Positions 43,603 to 52,022 of a DNA stretch of 64,000 nucleotides are shown here, piece by piece. Location: positions 124,001-188,000 of the forward strand of contig NZ_JACVWU010000016.1 of NCBI RefSeq assembly GCF_014596915.1, given 5' to 3'. Numbering within the stretch: the stretch's first letter is position 1; every line of letters begins with the position of its first letter. This DNA is from Streptomyces sp. TRM68416. Lineage in GTDB: Bacteria > Actinomycetota > Actinomycetes > Streptomycetales > Streptomycetaceae. The translations under genes and the position numbers were made by a program. The notes under the pieces are model-generated. The model made no database searches. It worked only from the letters and a program-made list of their open reading frames with translations, and was not told the origin of the DNA.

Positions 43603-44612
43603 TGGTGAAGATCACCGATGTGGCGCGGCACGCCGGGGTCTCCCCCAGCACCGTGTCGTACGCGCTCAGCGGCAAGCGCCCGATCTCCGAGGAGACCCGG
43701 CAGCGTGTGGAGGCGGCCATCCGCGAGCTGGGCTACCGCCCGCACGCGGGTGCCCGCGCCCTGGCCAGCAGCCGGTCCAACGTGCTGGCCCTGGTCGTAC
43801 CGCTGCGCACCGGGATCCATGTGCCGGTGGTGATGCAGTTCGCGGTGTCGGTGGTGACGACGGCACGGCGCCACGACCACGATGTGCTGCTGCTGACGCA
43901 GGAGGAGGGCGAGGAGGGGCTGCGCCGGGTCGCGGACACCGCGCTCGTCGACGCGCTGATCGTCATGGACGTCCAACTGCACGACCGGCGGCTGCCGTTG
44001 CTACGGGCCCTGGACCGCCCTTCCGTGCTGATCGGTTTCCCCTCCTCCCCCGCCGGACTGACCTGCATCGACCTGGACTTCAAGGCGGCCGGCGAGGCCT
44101 GTGTGGAGCATCTGGCGCGGCTCGGGCACCGGGTGGTGGCGCTGGTCGGATCGCCGCCGGAGGTGTACGTACGGCAGACCGCGTTCGCCCAGCGGGTGGT
44201 CGAGGGGTTCACGGCCGCCGCCGACCGCGGCGGGCTGGCCTCCTCCGTCCACCCGTGCGAGGGCCGGCCCGGCGCGGCCCGCGCGGTCGCCGAGCGCCTG
44301 TTGCGCGAACAGCCCGCCCTGACCGGCGTCGTCGTCCACAACGAGCCGCTCCTGGAACCGCTCGTCGACGCCTTCGAACAGCTCGGTCTGCGCATCCCCG
44401 GCGATCTGTCGGTCACCGCGATCTGCCCCGACGAGACCGCGGCCGCCGTCCGCGTGCCCATCACCTCCGTGGCCCTGCCGACCGCCGAGGTGGGCGAGCG
44501 GGCGGTGGAGCTGCTGATGGGCAAGCTCGGCGGCAAGCCGGTGCCGCAGGCCACGCTGCTGCCGCCCCGGATCACGGAGCGCGCCAGCACCGCACCACGT
44601 CACGCGCCCTGA
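43602..44612 (+). CDS. LacI-family regulator of the sugar locus
   Basis: A 336-residue repressor. The HTH and hinge are at residues 1-60 (VKITDVARHAGVSPSTVSYALSGKRPISEETRQRVEAAIRELGYRPHAGARALA), with the hinge leucine region ARALAS. The effector domain is periplasmic-binding-like. ATG overlaps the GH31 stop by one base (TGATG), so the regulator is in the operon it probably controls through the palindromes at 38176-38216. The inducing sugar is unknown. Confidence 0.9.
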   Translation: MVKITDVARHAGVSPSTVSYALSGKRPISEETRQRVEAAIRELGYRPHAGARALASSRSNVLALVVPLRTGIHVPVVMQFAVSVVTTARRHDHDVLLLTQEEGEEGLRRVADTALVDALIVMDVQLHDRRLPLLRALDRPSVLIGFPSSPAGLTCIDLDFKAAGEACVEHLARLGHRVVALVGSPPEVYVRQTAFAQRVVEGFTAAADRGGLASSVHPCEGRPGAARAVAERLLREQPALTGVVVHNEPLLEPLVDAFEQLGLRIPGDLSVTAICPDETAAAVRVPITSVALPTAEVGERAVELLMGKLGGKPVPQATLLPPRITERASTAPRHAP

Positions 44613-44652
44613 ACACCCGTCTGCAAGGCCCTACTCGAAGGAGCCGTGGAAC

Positions 44653-47556
44653 ATGAAAGGTCCCAGACACAGAGCCACCCTCGTCGTCGCCCTCGCGCTG
44701 ATCGCGGGCACCGTCGCCGCCGTCCCCGCGGCGGCCGAGCCCGAACCCGCCTTCCGTGACCCGTCCCTGCCCGTCTCCGAACGCGTCGAGGACCTCCTCG
44801 ACCGGCTCACCCTCGACGAGAAGATCTCCCTGCTCCACCAGTGGCAGCCCGCGATCCCGCGCCTGGGCATCCAGTCCTTCCGCACCGGCACCGAGGCCCT
44901 GCACGGCGTCGCCTGGCTGGGCGAGGCCACCGTGTTCCCGCAGGCCGTCGGCCTCGCCTCGACCTGGGACACCGGCCTGATGGAACGGGTCGGCTCGGCG
45001 ATCGGCGACGAGGTCCGCGGCTTCCAGCAGGAACGCCCCACGGGCTGGGGCCTGAACGTGTGGGCACCCGTGACCAACCCGCTGCGCGACCCGCGCTGGG
45101 GCCGCAACGAGGAGGGCTACAGCGAGGACCCGCAGCTGACCGGCGCCCTGGCCACGGCGTTCGGCGAGGGCCTCACCGGCGGCGACCCCGACCATCTGAA
45201 GACGGCCCCGACGCTGAAGCACTACGTGGCCAACAACAACGAGGTGAACCGCACGACCACCTCCGCCGACCTGCGCCCGCGGGTGCTGAAGGAGTACGAC
45301 CAGGCGGCCTTCCGCCCGGCCATCGAGGCGAACGCGGCGACGGGCGTGATGACCGCGTACAACCTGGTCAACGGCCGCCCGGCGACGGTCAGTCCGGACC
45401 TGGACGAGGTCGTGCGGAAGTGGACCTCGTACGACCTCATGAACGTCACCGACGCCTTCGCGCCCGGCAACCTCTCCGGCGAGCAGAAGTACTACCCGAC
45501 CCTCGCCGAGGGCGACGCGGCCGCCCTGAAGGCCGGCATCGACAGCTTCACGGACAACGACGCGAACTCCGACATCACGATCAACGCCATCAACTCCGCC
45601 TTGAACCAGGGGCTGTTGGAGGAGTCCGACATCGACGAGGCGGCCGGGCACATCCTCTCCGTCCGCGTCCGCCTCGGCGAGTTCGACCCGGGCGGCGGCA
45701 AGTACGGCGCGATCGACAAGTCCGTGATCAACAACCCCGCCCACCGGAAGCTGGCGCGCGAGGCGGCGGCCGAGGGCGCGGTGCTGCTGAAGAACCAGGG
45801 CCGGACGCTGCCCCTGAAGAAGTCCGGGAAGGACGTCGCCGTGGTCGGCCCGCTCGCCGACACCCTGTACACCGACTGGTACTCGGGCACCCTGCCGTAC
45901 GAGGTCACCCCGGCCAGGGGCATCGCGGACAAGCTCGGCGTGCCGGAGGTGGCGAGCAGCGAGGGCGTGGACCGCATCGCGCTGCGCAACACCGAGACCG
46001 GCGCGTACGTGACGGCGGGCACGGACGCCGACGGCGAGCCGCTGAGGGAGGCCACGGGCTCGGGCACGGCCACGCAGTTCGACATCTTCGACTGGGGCGC
46101 GGGCATCGTCACGCTCCGCTCCGCCGCCAACGGCAAGTACGTCGGATACAACTGGTCGAACTTCGTCAACGACCAGGAACAGCCCGGCGGTTGGTTCGTC
46201 CAGCAGCAGTTCGCGCCGGAGCTGCAGGACGACGGCAGCTACCTGCTGCGGTACGCCAGCTACGAGACCCGCGAGTCCTGGTGGTCCAACCCGGTCTACC
46301 TGGGGCCGACCGGCGCCGACGGCACGCTCGGTCTGGTGGCGAAGGCGCGGGCCTCGTCGTACGCCAAGGAGATCGTGCGCAGTGGCGTCGAGGAGGCGGT
46401 CGCCGCGGTGAAGGGCAAGGACGCGGCCGTGGTGGTGGTCGGTTCGATGCCCGCGATCAACGGCCGCGAGAACGACGACCGTGAGGACATGGGCCTGGCC
46501 CCGGCACAAGAGGCGCTGGCCCAGGCGGTGCGGAAGGCCAACCCGAACACCGTCGTGGTCGTCGAGAACAGCTACCCCACCACGCTCGGCGCCCTGCAGA
46601 AGAGCGTCCCGGCCCTGCTGTGGACCTCCCACGCGGGCCAGGAGACCGGCAACGCCCTCGCCGACGTGCTGTTCGGCGACGTGAACCCGGCGGGCCGCCT
46701 GACCCAGACCTGGTACCGCTCGGAGTCCGACCTCCCCTCGATCCTCGACTACGACATCATCAAGTCCGACCGCACCTACCAGTACTTCCGGGGCACCCCG
46801 CTCTACCCCTTCGGCCACGGCCTGTCGTACACGACGTTCCGCTACGGCCCGTTGAAGAAGGTCGACGGCGGCTACGAGGTGAAGGTCACCAACACCGGCG
46901 GCCGGGCCGGCGACGAGGTCGTCCAGCTCTACACCCACCAGCGCGTCTCCCGCGACAAGCAGCCGCTGAAGCAGCTCAAGGCGTTCGAGCGGGTGTCGCT
47001 GAAGCCGGGCCGGACGAAGACGGTCAGGCTGAACCTCAGTCGGCAGGATCTGGCCCACTGGGACGTCACCCGCTCCCAGTGGGTGGTGGAGAGCGGCACC
47101 TACGACATCATGGTCGGCGCCTCCTCCACGGACCTCCGCGCGCGGACGACCTGGCAGGTCAAGGGCGAGACCATCCCCGCCCGCGACCTGTCCCGCACCA
47201 CCCGCGCCGAGAACTTCGACGACTACGACTCCGTCCGCCTGGTCGACGAGTCCAAGGCCCGCGGTACGGCGGTGTCGGCGGCGAAGGACGGCGCCTGGCT
47301 GAAGTTCGCGGACGCCCGACTCGGTTCCGGCGCCGACACGTTCACCGCCCGCCTGGCCGGTGCGGCGGGCCCGGTGGAGATCCGGCTCGGTTCCCCCACG
47401 GGCCGCCTCGTCGGTACGGCGCACTTCGCCGGGACCTCGTCGCCGTACGCCTACGAGACGGTGACGGCGAAGCTGTCACGCGCGGCGAAGGGCCGTACGG
47501 ACGTCTACCTGGTCCTCGGCAAGGACCAACGCCTGTCGGAGTTCAGCCTGCGCTGA
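44653..47556 (+). CDS. Secreted GH3 beta-glycosidase with fascin-like insertion
   Basis: A 967-residue secreted enzyme: signal peptide residues 1-29 (ending AAA-EPEP), GH3 TIM-barrel domain, (alpha/beta)6 domain, a fascin-like beta-trefoil stretch inserted near residues 440-550 (IALRNTETGAYVTAG... SAANGKYVGYNWSNF), fibronectin-III-like domain (YEVKVTNTGGRAGDEVVQLYTHQ) and a C-terminal CBM6-like module. The catalytic nucleophile would be Asp267 in NVTDAFAPG. It would cleave beta-glucosides or beta-xylosides outside the cell, feeding the importer. AAGGAG precedes the ATG. Closest named activity (beta-glucosidase or beta-xylosidase) is uncertain. Confidence 0.87.
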   Translation: MKGPRHRATLVVALALIAGTVAAVPAAAEPEPAFRDPSLPVSERVEDLLDRLTLDEKISLLHQWQPAIPRLGIQSFRTGTEALHGVAWLGEATVFPQAVGLASTWDTGLMERVGSAIGDEVRGFQQERPTGWGLNVWAPVTNPLRDPRWGRNEEGYSEDPQLTGALATAFGEGLTGGDPDHLKTAPTLKHYVANNNEVNRTTTSADLRPRVLKEYDQAAFRPAIEANAATGVMTAYNLVNGRPATVSPDLDEVVRKWTSYDLMNVTDAFAPGNLSGEQKYYPTLAEGDAAALKAGIDSFTDNDANSDITINAINSALNQGLLEESDIDEAAGHILSVRVRLGEFDPGGGKYGAIDKSVINNPAHRKLAREAAAEGAVLLKNQGRTLPLKKSGKDVAVVGPLADTLYTDWYSGTLPYEVTPARGIADKLGVPEVASSEGVDRIALRNTETGAYVTAGTDADGEPLREATGSGTATQFDIFDWGAGIVTLRSAANGKYVGYNWSNFVNDQEQPGGWFVQQQFAPELQDDGSYLLRYASYETRESWWSNPVYLGPTGADGTLGLVAKARASSYAKEIVRSGVEEAVAAVKGKDAAVVVVGSMPAINGRENDDREDMGLAPAQEALAQAVRKANPNTVVVVENSYPTTLGALQKSVPALLWTSHAGQETGNALADVLFGDVNPAGRLTQTWYRSESDLPSILDYDIIKSDRTYQYFRGTPLYPFGHGLSYTTFRYGPLKKVDGGYEVKVTNTGGRAGDEVVQLYTHQRVSRDKQPLKQLKAFERVSLKPGRTKTVRLNLSRQDLAHWDVTRSQWVVESGTYDIMVGASSTDLRARTTWQVKGETIPARDLSRTTRAENFDDYDSVRLVDESKARGTAVSAAKDGAWLKFADARLGSGADTFTARLAGAAGPVEIRLGSPTGRLVGTAHFAGTSSPYAYETVTAKLSRAAKGRTDVYLVLGKDQRLSEFSLR

Positions 47557-47604
47557 CCGCGACCACGTCCCTGCTGTCGCGCGCGACGAAGGACCGTTCG
47601 GCGC

Positions 47605-48600
47605 TCAGCCCGCGCTGACCGTTTCCTTCGTCCAGGCGTCGACGCCGAGTCGGCCCGTCGTGCCGAGGTCCAGTTCCGGGGTCACCATTACGGGGGCGGC
47701 GCCGGGCCTCGGCCGTACGCGGACGTACGGCGCGTTCACCGGGTCCCCGAACTCGGTGGTGTTGCGCCAGGCGAGGCCCGCCTGCGCGGTCTCGCCCGGC
47801 TGCAGCACCAGGGGCTGCGGAGCGGTGCCGCCGAGGCCGCCGCCGATCTGGTCGGTGCCCTGGAGGATCTTCACCTCGTCCACGGTCTCGTGGTCCTCGT
47901 CGAGGACCTCGACCTCCGGATAGCCGTTCACTTCGTAGGGCCGGCTGCCGCAGTTGACCAGGTGCAGCCCGACGACCCGCAGCCCCATGGCGGCGTCGCC
48001 CCGGTCCGCGTAGACCCGCACCCCGGACTCGGGGCACGGGCCGGACTGGGACGGCGCCTCGTCGACGGGGACGCTGCGCACCTTCACGACGGTCACCGAC
48101 GACACGTCGGCCGAGGTGCCGGTCGAACCGCGGGCAACGACCGTTCCCTTGACGGTCTTCCCGGCGCCGACCGCCGCGATCGTGCGCTCCGGGTCGTCGA
48201 CGGCGGTGCCGGAGCCGGAGCGGAAGCCGAAGGTGACGGTGTAGGTGGCCGCCGCGGTCCCGTCGTTGGTGATCTCGAAGTCGGCGGAGAAGGAGGGGTC
48301 GGTGCCGCAACCGCTGCCGGCGCCCCAGGCGTAGAGCCCGGTGATCTTCACGCCGTCGTCCGGGGCGTCGTCGTAGGAGGGAACGGGCAGCGGTGTCGGG
48401 GTGCCCGAGGGGCGGGGTTGCTCGGACGGCTGCTCCGTCGACAGGTCCCCGTACTGCGGGTGGTCGGACGGGCACACGGTGGCGACGGCGACCGGGCCGC
48501 CCGTGCTTCCGGCCCCCTCCCCGGCGCTCTGCGTACCGCACGCGGCCAGCAGCAGGACACCGGCGAGAACAAGGGGAGCGGCACGCAGATCGGTGGGCAT
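47605..48600 (-). CDS. Lipoprotein with DUF4232-like domain
   Basis: A 331-residue lipoprotein of unknown function; the lipobox ends at Cys21 (LLLAACG). After a Pro/Ser/Thr linker come two beta-rich regions, the second (SGVRVYADRGDAAMGLRVVGLHLVNCGSRPYEVNGYPEVEVLDED...) fitting DUF4232. ATG 48600 has a GGTGGGG site; ATG 48630 in frame is an alternative. The last codons overlap a short sequence duplicated from the end of the convergent GH3 gene. It faces the outside surface of the membrane. Confidence 0.8.
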   Translation of the reverse strand: MPTDLRAAPLVLAGVLLLAACGTQSAGEGAGSTGGPVAVATVCPSDHPQYGDLSTEQPSEQPRPSGTPTPLPVPSYDDAPDDGVKITGLYAWGAGSGCGTDPSFSADFEITNDGTAAATYTVTFGFRSGSGTAVDDPERTIAAVGAGKTVKGTVVARGSTGTSADVSSVTVVKVRSVPVDEAPSQSGPCPESGVRVYADRGDAAMGLRVVGLHLVNCGSRPYEVNGYPEVEVLDEDHETVDEVKILQGTDQIGGGLGGTAPQPLVLQPGETAQAGLAWRNTTEFGDPVNAPYVRVRPRPGAAPVMVTPELDLGTTGRLGVDAWTKETVSAG

Positions 48601-48715
48601 GCGCCCACCCCACCAAGGTCCGCGCGCCATAGCTGTGGCGTACCCCACACTCCCGGTCACAGGGCTGTCACAACTCCTCCTGCGATGGGCGCAGGCCCGC
48701 TCTGCCGACATGACA

Positions 48716-48748
48716 AAGGCCCCGGCGCTGCGAGAGCGACGGGGCCTT
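48716..48748 (-). terminator. ssrA terminator
   Basis: Arms AAGGCCCCG/CGGGGCCTT around a 15-base loop, then TTTGTC on the minus strand, immediately after the tmRNA 3' end. A standard intrinsic terminator. Confidence 0.85.
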
Positions 48749-48761
48749 GCCCACATGGGAT

Positions 48762-49130
48762 GAGTGGAGATGGCGGGAATCGAACCCGCGTCCAACGGTG
48801 CGGAATCAGGGCTTCTCCGTGTGCAGTCTGGTACGAGTTTCTCGGCCCTCCGGATCACCCAGACAAGTCCGGAACGGGCTCAGTCACTGTTTGATTTCCC
48901 TCTTCACCCCGTGACCGGGATCAAGGTTTAGTTCCCTAGCTGATGCCAGGATCCGGGTCGGGAACAGCCCCGGGCTGACACTTCGCAAGTCGCTACTTAG
49001 GCAGCGAGGGCGAAGGAATCGCGCTTGGTGTTGGCGATTATTGGTTGCGACATATGGTTTACGAGATCATTGCCGCTTCCTCGACACGCTTCCCCTGCTT
49101 CGACAGCCGCTGTCGAAACCGATCATCCCC
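48762..49130 (-). ncRNA. ssrA: tmRNA (transfer-messenger RNA)
   Basis: The 5' end GGGGATGATCGGTTTCGACAG and the T-arm/acceptor GGTTCGATTCCCGCCATCTCCA are clear; the acceptor arms GGGGAUG and CAUCUCC pair with one G-U. The tag open frame at 49035-48997 encodes ANTKRDSFALAA then TAA, the degradation tag added to stalled proteins. CCA does not follow the discriminator A in the genome (the bases are CTC), so it must be added enzymatically; the 3' coordinate includes three bases for it. smpB, encoding its partner, lies just upstream on the same strand. Confidence 0.93.
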
Positions 49131-49227
49131 ATGTTGTTTTCTCAAGGTGCACACCGACCGTGGCCGGTGCTGATGCCATCGTACGTGACCAACGCACGCA
49201 CGTGCCAGCGTATTCCCGGGCCGTGCG

Positions 49228-49782
49228 CTACGCCCCGCGCTGCCGGCGCTTGGCCGCCGCGATCGCCCGGTCCGACTCCCGCCGGTCCTGCTTCTCCCGC
49301 AGGGTCTGGCGCTTGTCGTACTCCTTCTTGCCTCGCGCGAGCGCGATCTCGGCCTTCGCACGGCCGTCCTTGAAGTACAGAGCGAGGGGCACGATCGTGT
49401 GACCCGTCTCCCCCGACTTGACCTCCAGCTTGTCGATCTCCTCGCGGTGCAGCAGCAGCTTGCGCTTGCGGCGCGCGGAGTGGTTGGTCCAGCTGCCCTG
49501 GCTGTACTCGGGGATGTGGGCGTTGTGCAGCCACGCCTCGCCCCCGTCGATCTGGACGAACCCGTCGACCAGCGAGGCACGCCCCTGCCGCAGCGACTTC
49601 ACCTCGGTGCCGCTGAGCACCAGCCCGGCCTCGTAGGTGTCGATGATCGCGTAGTCGTGCCGGGCCTTCTTGTTCTGCGCGACGAGCTTGCGCTTGCCGC
49701 CCTTCTCGCCGTCCTTGGCCTTGGCTGCCGCCCCGCCCTGCTTGGGCTGGGACTCCTTGGGTACGTACATTCCCTTGCTCAT
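49228..49782 (-). CDS. smpB: SsrA-binding protein SmpB
   Basis: A 184-residue RNA-binding protein: a basic N-terminal extension, then KLVAQNKKARHDYAIIDTYEAGLVLSGTEVKSLRQGRASLVDGFVQIDGGEAWLHNAHIPEY and the C-terminal tail DKRQTLREKQDRRESDRAIAAAKRRQRG that enters the ribosomal A site. It delivers tmRNA to stalled ribosomes. ATG 49782 (MSKGMYVPKE) has GGACGG six bases upstream; ATG 49770 and 49794 are in frame too. Confidence 0.93.
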   Translation of the reverse strand: MSKGMYVPKESQPKQGGAAAKAKDGEKGGKRKLVAQNKKARHDYAIIDTYEAGLVLSGTEVKSLRQGRASLVDGFVQIDGGEAWLHNAHIPEYSQGSWTNHSARRKRKLLLHREEIDKLEVKSGETGHTIVPLALYFKDGRAKAEIALARGKKEYDKRQTLREKQDRRESDRAIAAAKRRQRGA

Positions 49783-49838
49783 AGTGCCGTCCATTTTCGC
49801 ACCATGGAGGGGGTCGGCGGAAAGCCGTTTAACAGGGG

Positions 49839-51002
49839 TTACTCGGGGCCAAGGCCGCTGAGCACGGTCTCGGCCCGCTCCAGGGCCTCCGCGTCCGCGT
49901 CCAGGTCGGGGGTGATGCCCCGGCCGTCGACACCCCGGCCGGAGGGGGTGCGGTAGTGACCGACGGTCAGCTCGGCGACGGAGCCGTCGGGCAGCCGTCT
50001 CGGCATCTGGACCGAGCCCTTGCCGAAGGTGCGCGAGCCCACGACGACCGCGCGGCCGCGGTCCTGGAGGGCTCCGGTGACCAGCTCGGCCGCGCTCATC
50101 GTGCCGCCGTCGACGAGCGCGACCAGAGGTCTGCCGGTGTCGCCGCCCGGCTTGGCGTGCAGGGCGCGCTGGTCGCCGTCGACGTCGTAGGTGGCGACGA
50201 GGCCGCCGTCGAGGAAGGCGGAGGCGGCGGTGACGGCCTCGGTGACCAGGCCGCCGGGGTTGCCGCGCAGGTCGAGGATGATCCCGCCGCCGGCCGGGGC
50301 CTGCCGCAGGGCGCCGCGGACCGTGTCGCCGGAACCCCGGGTGAAGGAGTCGATGCGGATGACGGTGATGTCGTCGGCGAGCCTGCGGACGGTGACGGAG
50401 TCGGTGGAGAGCCTGGCCCGGCGCACGGTGACGCTCCACGCGCGCGTGCCGCGCTCCAGGCCGAGCCGGACGGCCGTACCGACGGGTGCGTCGGTGGCGT
50501 CTCCGCGCAGTAAGGAGACGACCTCGGTGACGGGCTGCCCGTCGACCTTCTCGCCGTCGACGCTGCGCAGCCGGTCGCCCACCCGGACCCCGGCGGAGGC
50601 CGCCGGCGACCCGGCGCGCACCTTCGTCACCTGGATCCGGCCGTCCCGCCCGCGCCGCGCCCACAGGCCGACGCCGGTGTACCGGCCGTCCAGGGCCTCC
50701 TCGAACTCCTCGTACTCCCCCTCGGAGTACACGGCACCCCAGCGGTCCCCGCTGCGGCTGACGGCCTGTTCGGCGGCTTCCACGGGGGACTTGCCCTCGG
50801 CCATCGCCTCGGCGGCGGCCTCCGCTACCTGCTCGTGGCGGGCCGCGGTGGTCGAACGGGGCTCCGCGGATGCCGCTTTCCGGTCGGGCTCCGGCAGCGA
50901 GCCGGTCGCCGCACCGGCGACGAGGACGCTCGCGAACACCAAGGTCAGGGCGGCCCCGCGGCCGAAGCGGCGGGGCTGGCAGAACAGGTCACGACCTGAC
51001 AT
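49839..51002 (-). CDS. S41 C-terminal processing peptidase with PDZ domain
   Basis: A 387-residue protease anchored by an N-terminal segment (LTLVFASVLVAGAATG, 19-34). PDZ domain about 105-195 (YTGVGLWARRGRDGRIQVTKVRAGSPAASAGVRVGDRLRSVDG), then the S41 core with Ser303 in DGGTMSAAELV and Lys328 in TFGKGSVQMP forming the catalytic dyad. It acts outside the membrane. ATG 51002 was chosen at the start of the hydrophobic leader. It lies between ftsX and smpB on one strand, an order conserved in streptomycetes. Confidence 0.92.
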   Translation of the reverse strand: MSGRDLFCQPRRFGRGAALTLVFASVLVAGAATGSLPEPDRKAASAEPRSTTAARHEQVAEAAAEAMAEGKSPVEAAEQAVSRSGDRWGAVYSEGEYEEFEEALDGRYTGVGLWARRGRDGRIQVTKVRAGSPAASAGVRVGDRLRSVDGEKVDGQPVTEVVSLLRGDATDAPVGTAVRLGLERGTRAWSVTVRRARLSTDSVTVRRLADDITVIRIDSFTRGSGDTVRGALRQAPAGGGIILDLRGNPGGLVTEAVTAASAFLDGGLVATYDVDGDQRALHAKPGGDTGRPLVALVDGGTMSAAELVTGALQDRGRAVVVGSRTFGKGSVQMPRRLPDGSVAELTVGHYRTPSGRGVDGRGITPDLDADAEALERAETVLSGLGPE

Positions 51003-51025
51003 GCCGGTGAGTCTAGGACAACGCA

Positions 51026-51059
51026 AGGGGCCGTACGGCCCGTTGACCGGACGGCCCCT
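51026..51059 (-). terminator. Hairpin after ftsX
   Basis: Arms AGGGGCCGT/ACGGCCCCT (9 bp) around a 16-base loop, 12 bases after the ftsX stop on its strand. Moderate; the S41 peptidase gene begins 24 bases further on. Confidence 0.55.
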
Positions 51060-51070
51060 CTTGGCAAGTG

Positions 51071-51988
51071 TCACACCTTCAGGTACTTGCGCAGCGCGAA
51101 GAACGCGGCCAACGCGGGCATCAGCAGGCTTGTGGCGAGGATGAGCGGCAGCTTCGTCAGGACGGCGTCCCAGCCGATGAAGTTGATCAGCGTCAGCTGG
51201 TCGGCCAGGGCCAGTCCGTGGTCGATGAGGAAGTACCGCGCGATCACCAGGAATCCGCAGGCGACCGCACCGCCGATCAGTCCGGCGACCGCGGCCTCCA
51301 TGATGAACGGCGCCTGGATGTAGAAGCCGGAGGCACCGACCAGGCGCATGATCCCGGTCTCGCGCCTACGGCTGAACGCCGAGACGCGCACGGTGTTGAC
51401 GATCAGCATCAGCGCGACGACCAGCATCAGCGCCATCACCGCGCGCGCGGCCCAGTTCATGCCGTTCAGGAGCTTGAAGAGGTTGTCCAGGATGCCCTTC
51501 TGGTCCTGCACGGACTGCACCCCGTCACGGCCGTTGAAGGCGGTGGCGATGACCTGGTACTTCTCCGGGTCCTTCAGCTTGATCCGGTACGACTCCTGCA
51601 TCTGGTCCGGCGTGAGGGAGGCGGCCAGCGGGGAGTCGCCGAACTGCTCCTTGTAGTGCTTGTACGCCTGGTCCTGCGACTCGTACGCGACCGTGTCGAC
51701 CGACGGCATCTTCTTCAGGTCGGCGAGGATCTCCTTCTTCTGGTCCGCGGTCACCGCGCCCTTGGCGCAGTTGGGGTCGGACTCGGCGTCGCTCTTGTTG
51801 CAGAGGAAGACGGAGACGTTGACCTTGTCGTACCAGTAGCCCTTCATGGTGTTGACCTGGTCGCTCATCAGGAGCGACCCGCCGAACAGGGCGAGCGACA
51901 GGGCGACGGAGACGACGACGGCGAAGGTCATCGTCAGGTTGCGGCGGAGACCGACACCGATCTCGGACAGTACGAACTGGGCGCGCAT
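51071..51988 (-). CDS. ftsX: Cell division ABC transporter permease FtsX
   Basis: A 305-residue permease with four membrane segments (near 20-45, 180-205, 225-250, 270-295) and an extracellular loop between the first two. FtsX with FtsE activates peptidoglycan hydrolases during growth and division; the loop (KGYWYDKVNVSVFLCNKSDAESDPNCAKGAV...) has a Cys pair. ftsE lies 34 bp upstream on the same strand. Confidence 0.93.
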   Translation of the reverse strand: MRAQFVLSEIGVGLRRNLTMTFAVVVSVALSLALFGGSLLMSDQVNTMKGYWYDKVNVSVFLCNKSDAESDPNCAKGAVTADQKKEILADLKKMPSVDTVAYESQDQAYKHYKEQFGDSPLAASLTPDQMQESYRIKLKDPEKYQVIATAFNGRDGVQSVQDQKGILDNLFKLLNGMNWAARAVMALMLVVALMLIVNTVRVSAFSRRRETGIMRLVGASGFYIQAPFIMEAAVAGLIGGAVACGFLVIARYFLIDHGLALADQLTLINFIGWDAVLTKLPLILATSLLMPALAAFFALRKYLKV

Positions 51989-52022
51989 GGCGTCTGGTTA
52001 AGCCTTTCCGTGGAGCCGGTCG

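Noticed and set aside
48765..48800. Possible tRNA gene from a T-arm-like GGTTCGATTCC sequence
   Set aside because: It is the 3' part of the tmRNA; no anticodon arm is present.
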